A stretch of 64,000 bases of DNA, taken from positions 62,001 through 126,000 of the forward strand of contig NZ_JAPDNT010000005.1 of NCBI RefSeq assembly GCF_025989185.1, given 5' to 3'. Positions 43,034 through 51,118 of this stretch are shown here, piece after piece. Source of the DNA: Limobrevibacterium gyesilva (GTDB taxonomy: Bacteria; Pseudomonadota; Alphaproteobacteria; Acetobacterales; Acetobacteraceae). The translations under genes and the position numbers were made by a program. A model generated the notes under the pieces. It saw nothing but the letters and a program-made list of their open reading frames with translations. It ran no database searches and was not told where the DNA came from. Numbering within the stretch: the first letter of the stretch is position 1; each line of letters opens with the position of its first letter.

Positions 43034-44185
43034 ATGAGCCTGATGGAACGCCGCCTGATCCGCGAGACCAGCTTCGGGCTGACGAGCAAGCTATGGCAGA
43101 TCAGCTGGCTGTATGTGCTGCTGCTGTGCGCCCTGGCCAGCGTCGGCTACGTCGCCTTGTATTCCGCCGCCGGCGGCTCGTCGGAGCCGTATGCCGCCCG
43201 CCACATGCTGCGCTTCGCCTTCGGGCTGACGCTGATGCTGTGCATCGCCCTGGTCGACATCCGCTTCATCGCGCGGCTGTCCTGGCCGGCCTATGCGGGG
43301 GGCGTGATCCTGCTGCTCCTGGTCATGAAAATGGGCCATGTCGGCAAGGGCGCGCAACGTTGGATCGACATCGGCGGCATGCTGTGGCAGCCCAGCGAGC
43401 TGATGAAGCTGGTGCTGGTGCTGGCGCTCGCCTCCTGGTTCCACAAGGCATCGTGGGAGCGGATGGGCAACCCGCTGTTCCTGATCCCGCCGGCGGTGGC
43501 GGTGCTGGTTCCGGTGGGCCTGATCCTGAAGGAGCCCAATCTCGGCACCGCCGTCATCACGGCAGTCGTCGGCTTCGTGGTGTTCCTGGGCGCCGGGGTC
43601 CGCTGGTGGAAGGTGGCGCTGCTGGTCGCCCTGGTCGCCCTGGTGGCGCCGATCGCCTACGACCATCTGCACGACTACCAGCGCGCCCGCATCACCACCT
43701 TCCTCAACCCCGAGAGCGACCCGCTGGGCGCCGGCTACAACATCATCCAGTCGCGCATCGCGCTCGGCTCCGGCGGCATGTGGGGCAAGGGCTTCCTGCA
43801 GGGAACGCAGGGCCATCTGAACTTCCTGCCGGAGAAGCAGACCGACTTCATCTTCACCATGCTGGCCGAGGAGTTCGGCCTGGTCGGCGGCCTCGCGCTG
43901 CTCGGGCTGCTATGCCTGATCATCCTCGGCGGCATGTTCATCGGCCTGCGCTGCCGCCACCAGTATGGCAGGCTGGTGGCGCTGGGTATCAGCACCAACT
44001 TCTTCATGTACGTCTTCGTCAACGTCGCCATGGTGATGGGCGCCATCCCCGTGGGGGGCGTGCCGCTGCCATTGGTGTCACATGGCGGCTCGGCCATGAT
44101 CATGGTGATGATCGGCTTCGGCCTGCTGATGAGCGTGCACGTGCACCGCGACGTGGAGTTCAGCGACGGGCGCGACGAGATTTAA
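43034..44185 (+). CDS. rodA: Peptidoglycan glycosyltransferase RodA
   Basis: 383 residues with ten hydrophobic helices. SEDS-family blocks are RWIDIGGMLWQPSELMKL, ILKEPNLGTAV and FTMLAEEFGLVGG, with the conserved Asp/Glu and the terminal PLPLVSHGGSAM. It polymerises lipid II with PBP2 during elongation. It is 28 bases after mrdA and ends 17 bases from the convergent tam gene. Confidence 0.96.
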   Translation: MSLMERRLIRETSFGLTSKLWQISWLYVLLLCALASVGYVALYSAAGGSSEPYAARHMLRFAFGLTLMLCIALVDIRFIARLSWPAYAGGVILLLLVMKMGHVGKGAQRWIDIGGMLWQPSELMKLVLVLALASWFHKASWERMGNPLFLIPPAVAVLVPVGLILKEPNLGTAVITAVVGFVVFLGAGVRWWKVALLVALVALVAPIAYDHLHDYQRARITTFLNPESDPLGAGYNIIQSRIALGSGGMWGKGFLQGTQGHLNFLPEKQTDFIFTMLAEEFGLVGGLALLGLLCLIILGGMFIGLRCRHQYGRLVALGISTNFFMYVFVNVAMVMGAIPVGGVPLPLVSHGGSAMIMVMIGFGLLMSVHVHRDVEFSDGRDEI

Positions 44186-44202
44186 GCCGCGCCTGCCCCG
44201 TT

Positions 44203-44967
44203 TCAGACCGTCGCCATGATGAACAGCCGCCGGAACGGCAGCAGCGTCGTGCCGTCGGCGCGTCGCGGATAGATCGGCCGCACCGCGTCGCCGTAGGCGC
44301 GCAGGTAGTCCCGCCGCAGCTCGGGCGGCAGCTTGTCGAGGAACGGCTTCAGGCTGGTGCCGCTGGCCCATTGCACCACCGCGTCCTCGCCCCGCAGCGC
44401 GTGCAGGTAGATGGTCTCCCAGATATCCAGCGACGCCGATAGCGGCTTCAGCAGGTCCCAGTAGGCGCCGGGCTCCAGGATCGGCGGCGCGCTGTCCACA
44501 TCGGTCAGCAGCTCCGCCCAGGGGCCATTGGCGGCGATGTCATGCTGCAGGGCGCGGATCGGGGCGTCGTGCATGGCCGGCATCTGCGCCGCCAGCACGC
44601 CGCCGGGTGCCAGCAGCGACAACAGGCGCGCAAACAGTGCCGCGTGCCCGCCCAGCCAGTGCAGCGCCGCGTTGGAATACAGCAGGTCGGGCGGCGCATC
44701 CGGCGTCCAGGCGGCGATGTCCGCCTGCACGAAGCGGCATCCCGGCGCCGCCGTCGCGGCCTTCGCCAGCATCGGTGCCGACCCGTCGACGCCCGTCACC
44801 TCCGCCTGCGGCCAGCGCTGCTTCAGGATGGAAGTGACATTGCCGGGGCCGCAGCCGAGATCGACCACGCGCGAGGGGGCGTCGAGCGGCACGCGCGCCA
44901 TCAGGTCCAGCGCCGGCCGCAGCCGTTCGTCGCCGTAGCGCAGATACTGGCCCGGATCCCATTGCAT
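44203..44967 (-). CDS. tam: Trans-aconitate 2-methyltransferase-like SAM methyltransferase
   Basis: 254 residues. WDPGQYLRYGDERLRPALDL opens the Tam family, followed by the SAM site RVVDLGCGPGN (residues 33-43), YSNAALHWLGGHAAL, and ETIYLHALRGEDAVVQWASGT. E. coli Tam methylates trans-aconitate, an aconitase inhibitor. It is the last gene of a five-gene minus-strand run, seven bases after the H-box protein. Confidence 0.88.
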   Translation of the reverse strand: MQWDPGQYLRYGDERLRPALDLMARVPLDAPSRVVDLGCGPGNVTSILKQRWPQAEVTGVDGSAPMLAKAATAAPGCRFVQADIAAWTPDAPPDLLYSNAALHWLGGHAALFARLLSLLAPGGVLAAQMPAMHDAPIRALQHDIAANGPWAELLTDVDSAPPILEPGAYWDLLKPLSASLDIWETIYLHALRGEDAVVQWASGTSLKPFLDKLPPELRRDYLRAYGDAVRPIYPRRADGTTLLPFRRLFIMATV

Positions 44968-44974
44968 CTCTCGT

Positions 44975-45295
44975 CTATCCCCCCTGCTTGCCTTTCTTCG
45001 CCAACGTCGACGCCGCCTTGGCCAGGCTCGCGGCCCGGTCCATGGCCTGGGCGACGACGGTGCCGGCCTGCTTTACCGCCGGATCGGCATTCGCCTCCAG
45101 CCGCTCGGCCATGAGCAGCGCCGGCGACAGGGCCCCGCGCAGGTCATGCCCCAGCCTGGACAGCGCTGCCGCCAGCTCGGTTTCCCGCGCCTGCGCGGAC
45201 CGCAGCCCGCGCTGCGCCAGCAGCCACGCCGCCGCCGCCCCAGCCACGGCGCCGATCACCAGCATCGCCAGCATCATCATCCAGCCCTCCAACAT
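44975..45295 (-). CDS. Membrane-anchored HisKA-like (H-box) stub protein
   Basis: 106 residues. One N-terminal helix (MMMLAMLVIGAVAGAAAAWLL) is followed by a helical segment ARETELAAALSRLGHDLRG, whose H50-D-L-R with ALSP after it matches the phospho-accepting H-box of histidine kinases (HDLR-x-P). DRAASLAKAAS completes a second helix as in a HisKA hairpin. There is no ATPase domain, and the protein ends KKGKQGG. It may be a phosphotransfer or kinase-dimerising partner, or a relic. It starts four bases after the patatin stop and ends seven bases before tam. Confidence 0.6.
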   Translation of the reverse strand: MLEGWMMMLAMLVIGAVAGAAAAWLLAQRGLRSAQARETELAAALSRLGHDLRGALSPALLMAERLEANADPAVKQAGTVVAQAMDRAASLAKAASTLAKKGKQGG

Positions 45296-45298
45296 CGC

Positions 45299-46219
45299 CT
45301 ATTTCGCGGCCGCCTGGGGCGCCAGCAGGGCGGCGGCGCGGCCGGCCTCGAACAACTCGGTCAGAAACGCCGGATTGGCATTGAACTTGGACGAGAGCGG
45401 CAATTCCGCCAACACCTTGTCGGCATCGTAGGCACTGACGCGCACGCGGCCGGGCAGGGCGGCCAGCTCGGCCTCCAGCACGCCGTGGCACGCGATCTCG
45501 TTCAGCCGGTTCAGGATCTCCGCGGGCGTGCCAGGCGCCCCCGGCCGGTGTGCCGGCTGGGCACGGATCAGCACCAGCTCCGCCGGCGGCCGCGGCAGCA
45601 GCAGCGGGCCCAGCGGCGGATTGCCGGAATATCCACCATCCCAATAAGCCCGCCCGTCGATCTCCACCGCGTGGAACACGAAAGGCAGGCAGCACGACGC
45701 CAACAGCACGTCGACCGTGATCTGCGCATTGGTCCAGCGCACCGACGCGCCCGTCTCCACGTCGGTCGCAGCCACGGTGAGCGGAATGGCCGACGCATGG
45801 GTCAGCGCGTCGCGATCCAGCACGTCGGCGATCACCGCGCGCAAAGGGTTGTGGCCGAAGGGATTGAGCTGGGCCGGGCTGAACATCCGCAACGCGGTCT
45901 CCACGCCCTGCCACACCAGGTCGCTGCTCACGTCCCAGCCCCACAGCCAGCTTTCCAGCGGGCCGCTCTGCAACGGGTTCAGCGAGTTCGCCTGCGATAC
46001 CCGCTCCCACAGCCGGCGCATCTCCTGGCGCGCGCCGGCGGCGCCGTCCTTCACCAGCCCCTGCACCAGCATGGCCGCGATCAGCGCCCCCGACGACACG
46101 CCGCAGACGCGCCCAACCGCCAGCCCGTCCTCCAGCAGCCGGTCCAGCACGCCCCAGGTGTAGGCGCCGTGCACGCCGCCGCCCTGCAGGGCCAGGGCCA
46201 CGTCCTCTCGATGTGCCAT
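45299..46219 (-). CDS. Patatin-like phospholipase
   Basis: 306 residues from ATG 46219 (a TTG nine bases further upstream is possible). GGGVHGAYTWGVL is the oxyanion-hole glycine stretch, GVSSG (residues 40-44) holds nucleophile Ser42, and YWDGGYSGNPPL carries the catalytic Asp of the dyad. No signal peptide is seen, so it is cytoplasmic or peripheral. It likely hydrolyses membrane lipid acyl esters. It sits between an oxidoreductase and the H-box protein. Confidence 0.88.
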   Translation of the reverse strand: MAHREDVALALQGGGVHGAYTWGVLDRLLEDGLAVGRVCGVSSGALIAAMLVQGLVKDGAAGARQEMRRLWERVSQANSLNPLQSGPLESWLWGWDVSSDLVWQGVETALRMFSPAQLNPFGHNPLRAVIADVLDRDALTHASAIPLTVAATDVETGASVRWTNAQITVDVLLASCCLPFVFHAVEIDGRAYWDGGYSGNPPLGPLLLPRPPAELVLIRAQPAHRPGAPGTPAEILNRLNEIACHGVLEAELAALPGRVRVSAYDADKVLAELPLSSKFNANPAFLTELFEAGRAAALLAPQAAAK

Positions 46220-46246
46220 GCCGCGCAAGGTGGGCCAGCGCGCGCC

Positions 46247-47662
46247 TTACGGCAACCGGGCCAGCAGCCGCACCAGCCGCTTCGTTCGGGCCGCGAACAG
46301 GCTTGCAGCGAAGAAGCTGCCGGCGGCGCGCTTCGGCGCCTCGGCGAGCGTGGGGTAGGGGACGATCATGCCGGCCAGCGCCGACAGCGGCACCTTGCGC
46401 GCGATCGCCAGCGTCCAGGTCCCGATCATCTCGCCCGCGTGGTGTCCGAGGAGCCCTGCGCCGAGGACACGGCCCTTGGGCGTCACCACCAGCTTAGCCA
46501 GCCCCTCCGGCCGGCGCTCGGCCTGCGCCCGGTCGTTCTCCGACAGCGGCCAGCGCAGGATGCGGATCGCGTGCCCGGCGGCCCGCGCCTCCGCCTCGGT
46601 CAGCCCGACCTGCGCCAGCTCGGGCGCGGTGTAGATCACCCGCGGCAGCGCGGCATAGTCCACCCGTGCCGGCAGGCGGAACACCGCCCGGCGGATCACG
46701 ATGCTGGCATGGTAGCTGCCGACATGGGTGAAGGCGCGCGGCCCGATCCCGGCGGGATCGGCGATGTCGCCCACTGCGAACACGCGCCGGTTGGTCAGGC
46801 TGCGCAAACCGGCGTCGGTGGCAATGCCGCCGGGCCCCGCCCGCACGCCGCCGGCGTCCAGCCCAAGCGCCTCGATGTTCGGCCGCCGCCCGACGGCCAC
46901 CAGCAGGTGGCTGCCGGCCACACGCCGCCCGCCAGCCAGCACCAGCGCCGGGCCGGCCTCGACCCGTATGACCTGCGCCCCCTCCAGGATGGCGATGCCC
47001 TGTTGCTGCAGGGCCGTGCGCAGCCCGTCCACCAGCTCGGCGTCGTCACGCCCGGCGATGCGTTCGGCCTCCACCACCGTCACCCGGCAGCCGAGCCCGG
47101 CATGCGCCTGCGCCATTTCCAGCCCGACCGGCCCACCGCCGAGGATCAGCAGATGCGCGGGCCGCTCCGGCAGGCCGAAGATGTCGGCGTTGGTCATGTG
47201 CGGCACATCGGCCAGGCCCGGAATCGCCGGCACCGCGGCGCGGCTGCCGGCGGCGACGACGATCCGGCGCGCCCGCAGCCGCCGCCCGTCCACGGCCAGC
47301 ACATCCGGCCCGGTGAACCGGGCATGACCGCGCAGCACCGTGGCGCCGATGGCGGTGAACCGGGCCTCGCTGTCCATCGGCGCGATTCCCGCGATCACCC
47401 CCTGCACGTGGGCCTGCACGGCGTCCCAGTCGACGACGGGCTCGGCGATGCGCAGCCCGAAGCGCCCGGCCGCCTGCGCCTCCTGCACCGCATGCGCCGC
47501 CGCCAGCAGCGCCTTGCTGGGCACGCAGCCCGTGTTCAGGCAATCCCCGCCCATGCGCTCGCGCTCGATCAGCGCCACCCGCAGGCCGAGCTGTGCGGCC
47601 ACCGCCGTCACCGACAGGCCGGCCGCGCCGGCGCCGATCACCGCGAGATCGAAGTCAGGCAT
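46247..47662 (-). CDS. Pyridine nucleotide-disulfide oxidoreductase (mercuric reductase/Lpd-like)
   Basis: 471 residues. The FAD site is IGAGAAGLSVTAVAA; the redox pair is C41 and C46 in GGDCLNTGCVPSK; the NAD site is LLILGGGPVGLEMAQAHAGL; and FAVGDIADPAG is the second FAD motif. The C terminus reads IVPYPTLAEAPKR, with Tyr where lipoamide dehydrogenases have the catalytic His, as in MerA. The same protein is often adjacent or fused to VTT/TVP38 membrane proteins, as here (six bases apart). The substrate is unknown. Confidence 0.85.
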   Translation of the reverse strand: MPDFDLAVIGAGAAGLSVTAVAAQLGLRVALIERERMGGDCLNTGCVPSKALLAAAHAVQEAQAAGRFGLRIAEPVVDWDAVQAHVQGVIAGIAPMDSEARFTAIGATVLRGHARFTGPDVLAVDGRRLRARRIVVAAGSRAAVPAIPGLADVPHMTNADIFGLPERPAHLLILGGGPVGLEMAQAHAGLGCRVTVVEAERIAGRDDAELVDGLRTALQQQGIAILEGAQVIRVEAGPALVLAGGRRVAGSHLLVAVGRRPNIEALGLDAGGVRAGPGGIATDAGLRSLTNRRVFAVGDIADPAGIGPRAFTHVGSYHASIVIRRAVFRLPARVDYAALPRVIYTAPELAQVGLTEAEARAAGHAIRILRWPLSENDRAQAERRPEGLAKLVVTPKGRVLGAGLLGHHAGEMIGTWTLAIARKVPLSALAGMIVPYPTLAEAPKRAAGSFFAASLFAARTKRLVRLLARLP

Positions 47663-47668
47663 CCGGCA

Positions 47669-48367
47669 TCACACGTTCTGGCCCTTCCACCGCCGCCAGG
47701 CCACGGGCAGCAGCGACAGCGTCGCCAGGCCCAGCAGCGGCAGCAGCACCGGCGGCGACAGGATCACCGTCAGGTCCGGCCGCCCGCCCGCCGCCAGCAC
47801 GTCGCCGATCCCGGCGCCGAGGCTCGCGAACACCGTGGTGGCCGGGATGATGCCAATGCAGGTGGCGGCCGCGAACGGCGCCAGCCGCACCCCCAGCAGC
47901 GCCGGCGCCAGGTTGACCAGCCAGAACGGAATCACCGGTATCAGCCGCATTGCCAGGATGTAGGAGAACGCGTCGCGTTGCAGCCCGCTGCGGAACCGGT
48001 CCAGGAACGGCCCCGCCCGCGCCGCCAGCAACGGAGCGAGCGCCGTGCGGGCGGCCAGGAAGATCAGCACCGACCCCGTGGTGGCGCCGGTCACCGTCAG
48101 CAGCGCGCCCAGCGCGGTTCCGAACAGCAGCCCGCCCGCCACCGTCAGCACCACCGCGCCGGGGAACGACACTGCGACGGCGGTGGCATAGGTCGCGACG
48201 AAGGCCAGGCAGGCGGCCAGCGGATGCGCCGCCACCAGCGCCCGCAACATCGCGTGGCGCGCCGCCAGCGTGGCCCAGTTCAGCTCGTGCTGCAGTCCCA
48301 GCGCGTAAGCGCCGGCCACAACCAGCAGCACCGGCAGCAACGGCCAGAATCGTCTCAATACGGGCAT
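47669..48367 (-). CDS. TVP38/TMEM64 (VTT) family membrane protein
   Basis: 232 residues from ATG 48367, with AAGG five bases upstream. Helices include WPLLPVLLVVAGAYALGL and AACLAFVATYATAVAVSFPG. The VTT core FPGAVVLTVAGGLLFG and LRLIP-like MRLIPVIPFWLVNLAPALLG are well conserved. VTT/DedA proteins act in lipid scrambling or transport across the inner membrane. It is the first gene of the five-gene unit and is divergent from rpmH. Confidence 0.9.
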   Translation of the reverse strand: MPVLRRFWPLLPVLLVVAGAYALGLQHELNWATLAARHAMLRALVAAHPLAACLAFVATYATAVAVSFPGAVVLTVAGGLLFGTALGALLTVTGATTGSVLIFLAARTALAPLLAARAGPFLDRFRSGLQRDAFSYILAMRLIPVIPFWLVNLAPALLGVRLAPFAAATCIGIIPATTVFASLGAGIGDVLAAGGRPDLTVILSPPVLLPLLGLATLSLLPVAWRRWKGQNV

Positions 48368-48442
48368 ACGGACCTTGTAGCAGCGCGCGGCACGTTCGCC
48401 TCCTCCATCCGCGCATTTTTCAAGAGTCTTCCATGCCCGCGG

Positions 48443-48472
48443 TTGACGTGACAGCCTGCACCCTCCTATAAG
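48443..48472 (+). promoter_or_regulatory. rpmH promoter, housekeeping-sigma type
   Basis: TTGACG (48443-48448), 18-base spacer, TATAAG (48467-48472). It is the closest match to a -35/-10 pair in the window and lies about 100 bases before the rpmH start. No other gene begins between. Confidence 0.7.
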
Positions 48473-48485
48473 CCGCCCCCTGCAA

Positions 48486-48508
48486 CGGGACCCCGATTTC
48501 GGGTCCCG
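48486..48508 (+). promoter_or_regulatory. Hairpin in the rpmH 5' leader
   Basis: CGGGACCC (48486-48493) and GGGTCCCG (48501-48508) form a perfect 8-bp stem with a 7-base loop. It begins about 13 bases after the -10 box, near the expected transcript 5' end. It could protect the mRNA; function is unproven. Confidence 0.5.
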
Positions 48509-48574
48509 CGTATGTCCGTACCACGGCGCAGCCCCTGCGGCGCGGCCGGACTCCACGCGAAATCGGAGAGTGTC

Positions 48575-48709
48575 GTGAAGCGCACGTATCAACCGTCGAA
48601 GCTGGTTCGCAAGCGCCGCCACGGCTTCCGCGCCCGGATGGCAACCGTCGGTGGCCGCAAGGTTCTGGCCAACCGCCGCGCCAAGGGCCGCAAGCGCCTG
48701 TCGGCCTGA
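48575..48709 (+). CDS. rpmH: Ribosomal protein L34
   Basis: 44 residues from GTG 48575, with GGAGA six bases upstream. [20 protein letters not shown] and [18 protein letters not shown] are canonical L34. It is followed by rnpA, as in nearly all bacteria. In-frame upstream ATG 48512 would add unconserved residues and is rejected. Confidence 0.97.
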   Translation: MKRTYQPSKLVRKRRHGFRARMATVGGRKVLANRRAKGRKRLSA

Positions 48710-48746
48710 GGACGTCCCGGGCATCACTCAGTCGAGGGCACTGGCC

Positions 48747-49097
48747 ATGGCGCAGGCGCCGCAGCGCCTGAAGCGCCGTGCGGAGTTCCTGCGCGTCGCA
48801 TCGAAAGGCCGCAAGGCGCCGGTCCACGGGCTGGTGCTGCAGGCCCTCGCACGCGACGACGATGGCCCGGCCCGCCTGGGCTTCACGGTGACCCGCAAGG
48901 TCGGCAACGCCGTGACCCGCAACCGCGCCCGCCGCCGCCTGAAGGAAGCCGCCCGCCTGCTGCTGCGCGACCGCCCTGTCTGCGGCGTCGACCTCGTGCT
49001 GATCGGGCGCAACACCACCGGCACGCGCGATTTCGTGGCCCTGCAGGACGACCTGCGCCGTGCGCTGGCGAAGCTGGGTGTCGCCGATGCACGCTGA
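48747..49097 (+). CDS. rnpA: Ribonuclease P protein component
   Basis: 116 residues from ATG 48747 with GAGGG upstream. LKRRAEFLRVASKGRKAPV, the RNR-type signature NAVTRNRARRRLKEAAR and GVDLVLIGRNTT are typical. It assists the RNase P RNA in tRNA 5' maturation. It overlaps the yidD start. Confidence 0.95.
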   Translation: MAQAPQRLKRRAEFLRVASKGRKAPVHGLVLQALARDDDGPARLGFTVTRKVGNAVTRNRARRRLKEAARLLLRDRPVCGVDLVLIGRNTTGTRDFVALQDDLRRALAKLGVADAR

Positions 49098-49353
49098 CAT
49101 GAGCCCGGCCGCCGTCGTGCTGCGGGGCGCGGTGCGCGCCTACCAGCTGACGATCCGCCCCGTGATCGGCGCGCATTGCCGCTTCGAGCCCAGCTGCAGC
49201 CACTACGCCATCGAGGCGCTGGGCACGCATGGCGCCCTGCGCGGGACGGCACTTGCGGCCCGACGTATCCTGCGCTGCAACCCCTGGCACGAGGGCGGCT
49301 ACGACCCCGTTCCTCCACCCAGTTCCACCCTCAAAGGCCGGACGGCATCCTGA
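49087..49353 (+). CDS. yidD: Membrane protein insertion efficiency factor YidD
   Basis: 88 residues from ATG 49087, or 84 from ATG 49099. GAVRAYQLTIRPVIGAHCRF, PSCSHYAIEALGTHGALRG and RILRCNPWHEGGYDPVP are the conserved blocks, including the paired cysteines. It acts with YidC on the inner membrane. The stop overlaps the yidC start (TGATG). Confidence 0.94.
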   Translation: MHADMSPAAVVLRGAVRAYQLTIRPVIGAHCRFEPSCSHYAIEALGTHGALRGTALAARRILRCNPWHEGGYDPVPPPSSTLKGRTAS

Positions 49354-51110
49354 TGGACCAGAAACGCCTGTTCCTTGCGATCGCGATCTCGATCGCCATC
49401 CTCATCGGCTTCCAGTACCTGATGCCGCGCCCGCCGCATCCGGTGCCGGCGCAGGACGTCGCCACCACCGCTGCGCCCGCCACGCCGGGCAACGCGCCCG
49501 CCAGCCAGCCGCCGGCCGGCGCCGCCGTCTCGGGCGCCATCCCGGCACAGGCCGCGGCCACCGCCGTGCCGCGCGAGGTGCCGCGCCTGAAGATCGCCGG
49601 CACGCGGGTGCAAGGCAGCATCAGCCTGCTCGGCGCCCGCCTCGACGACCTGGTGCTGCGCGACTACCGCGAGACCATCGAGCCCAACTCGCCGCTGGTC
49701 CGCCTGCTGGAGCCGCGCGCCGATCCGCAGCCCTATTTCGTGCAGTTCGGCTGGACCGCGGCCGGCGACGCCAAGGTCGCCGTGCCCACCGACGACACGC
49801 TCTGGTCCGCCAGCGGCGAGCTTGCCGCCAGCAAGCCGCTCACGCTGTCCTGGGACAACGGCCAGGGCCAGGTCTTCGAGCTCGTGTTCTCGCTCGACGA
49901 CAACTACATGTTCACGGTGCAGCAACGCGTGCGCAATACCGGCGCCGAGGCGGTCACGCTGTACCCCTGGTCGCGCATCCGCCGCGACTACACGCCCGTC
50001 ACCGCCGGCTACTACATCCTGCACGAGGGCATGATCGGCGTTCTCGACGGCCGGCTGAAAGAGACGAAATACAGCGACGCCAAAAGCGAGGGCGCCAAGA
50101 ACAACGGCATCGCCCTCACCGCTGCCGCCACCGGCGGCTGGGCCGGCATCACCGACAAGTACTGGCTGACCGCGCTGGTCCCGGACCAGGCGTCGAAGCA
50201 GACCGCATCGTTCCGCTACATCGACCTTCCCGGCGGTTCCTATCAGGTGGACTTCCTCGGCCAGGAACCGCTGGTCGTGGCCCCCGGCGCCGCCGCCGCC
50301 TCGTCCACGCGCCTGTTCGCGGGCGCCAAGGAAGTGCACCTGCTGGACCGCTACGAGAGCCAGGACGGGATCCCCAGCTTCGACAAGGCGGTCGATTTCG
50401 GCTGGTTCTACTTCCTGACCAAGCCGATCTTCTACGCGCTCGACTGGCTGAACCACCATCTGCACAATTTCGGCCTGGCCATTCTGGTGTTCACCGTCTT
50501 CGTCAAGGGGCTGTTCTTCCCGCTGGCCAACAAGTCCTACCGCTCGATGAGCAAGATGAAGCTGCTCGGCCCGAAAATGACGGCCCTGCGCGAGCAGTAC
50601 AAGGAAGACCCGGCCAAGCTGCAATCGGCGATGATGGCCCTGTACAAGGGCGAGAAGGTGAACCCGGCCAGCGGCTGCCTGCCGATGCTGATCCAGATCC
50701 CTGTCTTCTTCTCGCTCTACAAGGTCATCTTCGTCACCATCGAGATGCGGCAGGCGCCGTTCTTCGGCTGGATCCACGACCTGTCGTCGGTCGACCCGAC
50801 CAACGTGTTCAACCTGTTCGGGCTGATCCCGTTCGACCCCGCTGCGTTCTCGCCCATGCTGCACCTGGGCGCCTGGCCGCTGATCATGGGCATCACGATG
50901 TTCCTGCAGCAGAAGCTGAACCCGCCGCCGCCTGATCCGGTGCAGGCGAAGGTGTTCCAGTTCATGCCGGTCATCTTCACGTTCATGCTGGCGCATTTCC
51001 CGGCCGGGCTGGTGATCTACTGGAGCTGGAACAACCTGCTGACCATCGGCCAGCAATGGCTGATCATGCGCCAGACCAGCCTGTCCAAGCCCAGCCTCGC
51101 GCGCGGCTGA
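49353..51110 (+). CDS. yidC: Membrane protein insertase YidC
   Basis: 585 residues. The first helix (RLFLAIAISIAILIGFQYL) is followed by a Pro/Ala-rich linker and a large periplasmic beta domain (about residues 85-340). The C-terminal insertase core has KSYRSMSKMKLLGPKMTALR and NPASGCLPMLIQIPVFFSLY. It inserts membrane proteins alone or with Sec. The short C-terminal tail ends SKPSLARG. Confidence 0.97.
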   Translation: MDQKRLFLAIAISIAILIGFQYLMPRPPHPVPAQDVATTAAPATPGNAPASQPPAGAAVSGAIPAQAAATAVPREVPRLKIAGTRVQGSISLLGARLDDLVLRDYRETIEPNSPLVRLLEPRADPQPYFVQFGWTAAGDAKVAVPTDDTLWSASGELAASKPLTLSWDNGQGQVFELVFSLDDNYMFTVQQRVRNTGAEAVTLYPWSRIRRDYTPVTAGYYILHEGMIGVLDGRLKETKYSDAKSEGAKNNGIALTAAATGGWAGITDKYWLTALVPDQASKQTASFRYIDLPGGSYQVDFLGQEPLVVAPGAAAASSTRLFAGAKEVHLLDRYESQDGIPSFDKAVDFGWFYFLTKPIFYALDWLNHHLHNFGLAILVFTVFVKGLFFPLANKSYRSMSKMKLLGPKMTALREQYKEDPAKLQSAMMALYKGEKVNPASGCLPMLIQIPVFFSLYKVIFVTIEMRQAPFFGWIHDLSSVDPTNVFNLFGLIPFDPAAFSPMLHLGAWPLIMGITMFLQQKLNPPPPDPVQAKVFQFMPVIFTFMLAHFPAGLVIYWSWNNLLTIGQQWLIMRQTSLSKPSLARG

Positions 51111-51118
51111 TCCACGCC

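Noticed and set aside
45146-48451. 1101-codon plus-strand open frame
   Set aside because: It is antisense to the oxidoreductase, patatin and VTT genes, whose motifs are intact on the minus strand. Its protein is Arg/Gln/His-rich with no domain, as expected of shadow frames in GC-rich DNA.
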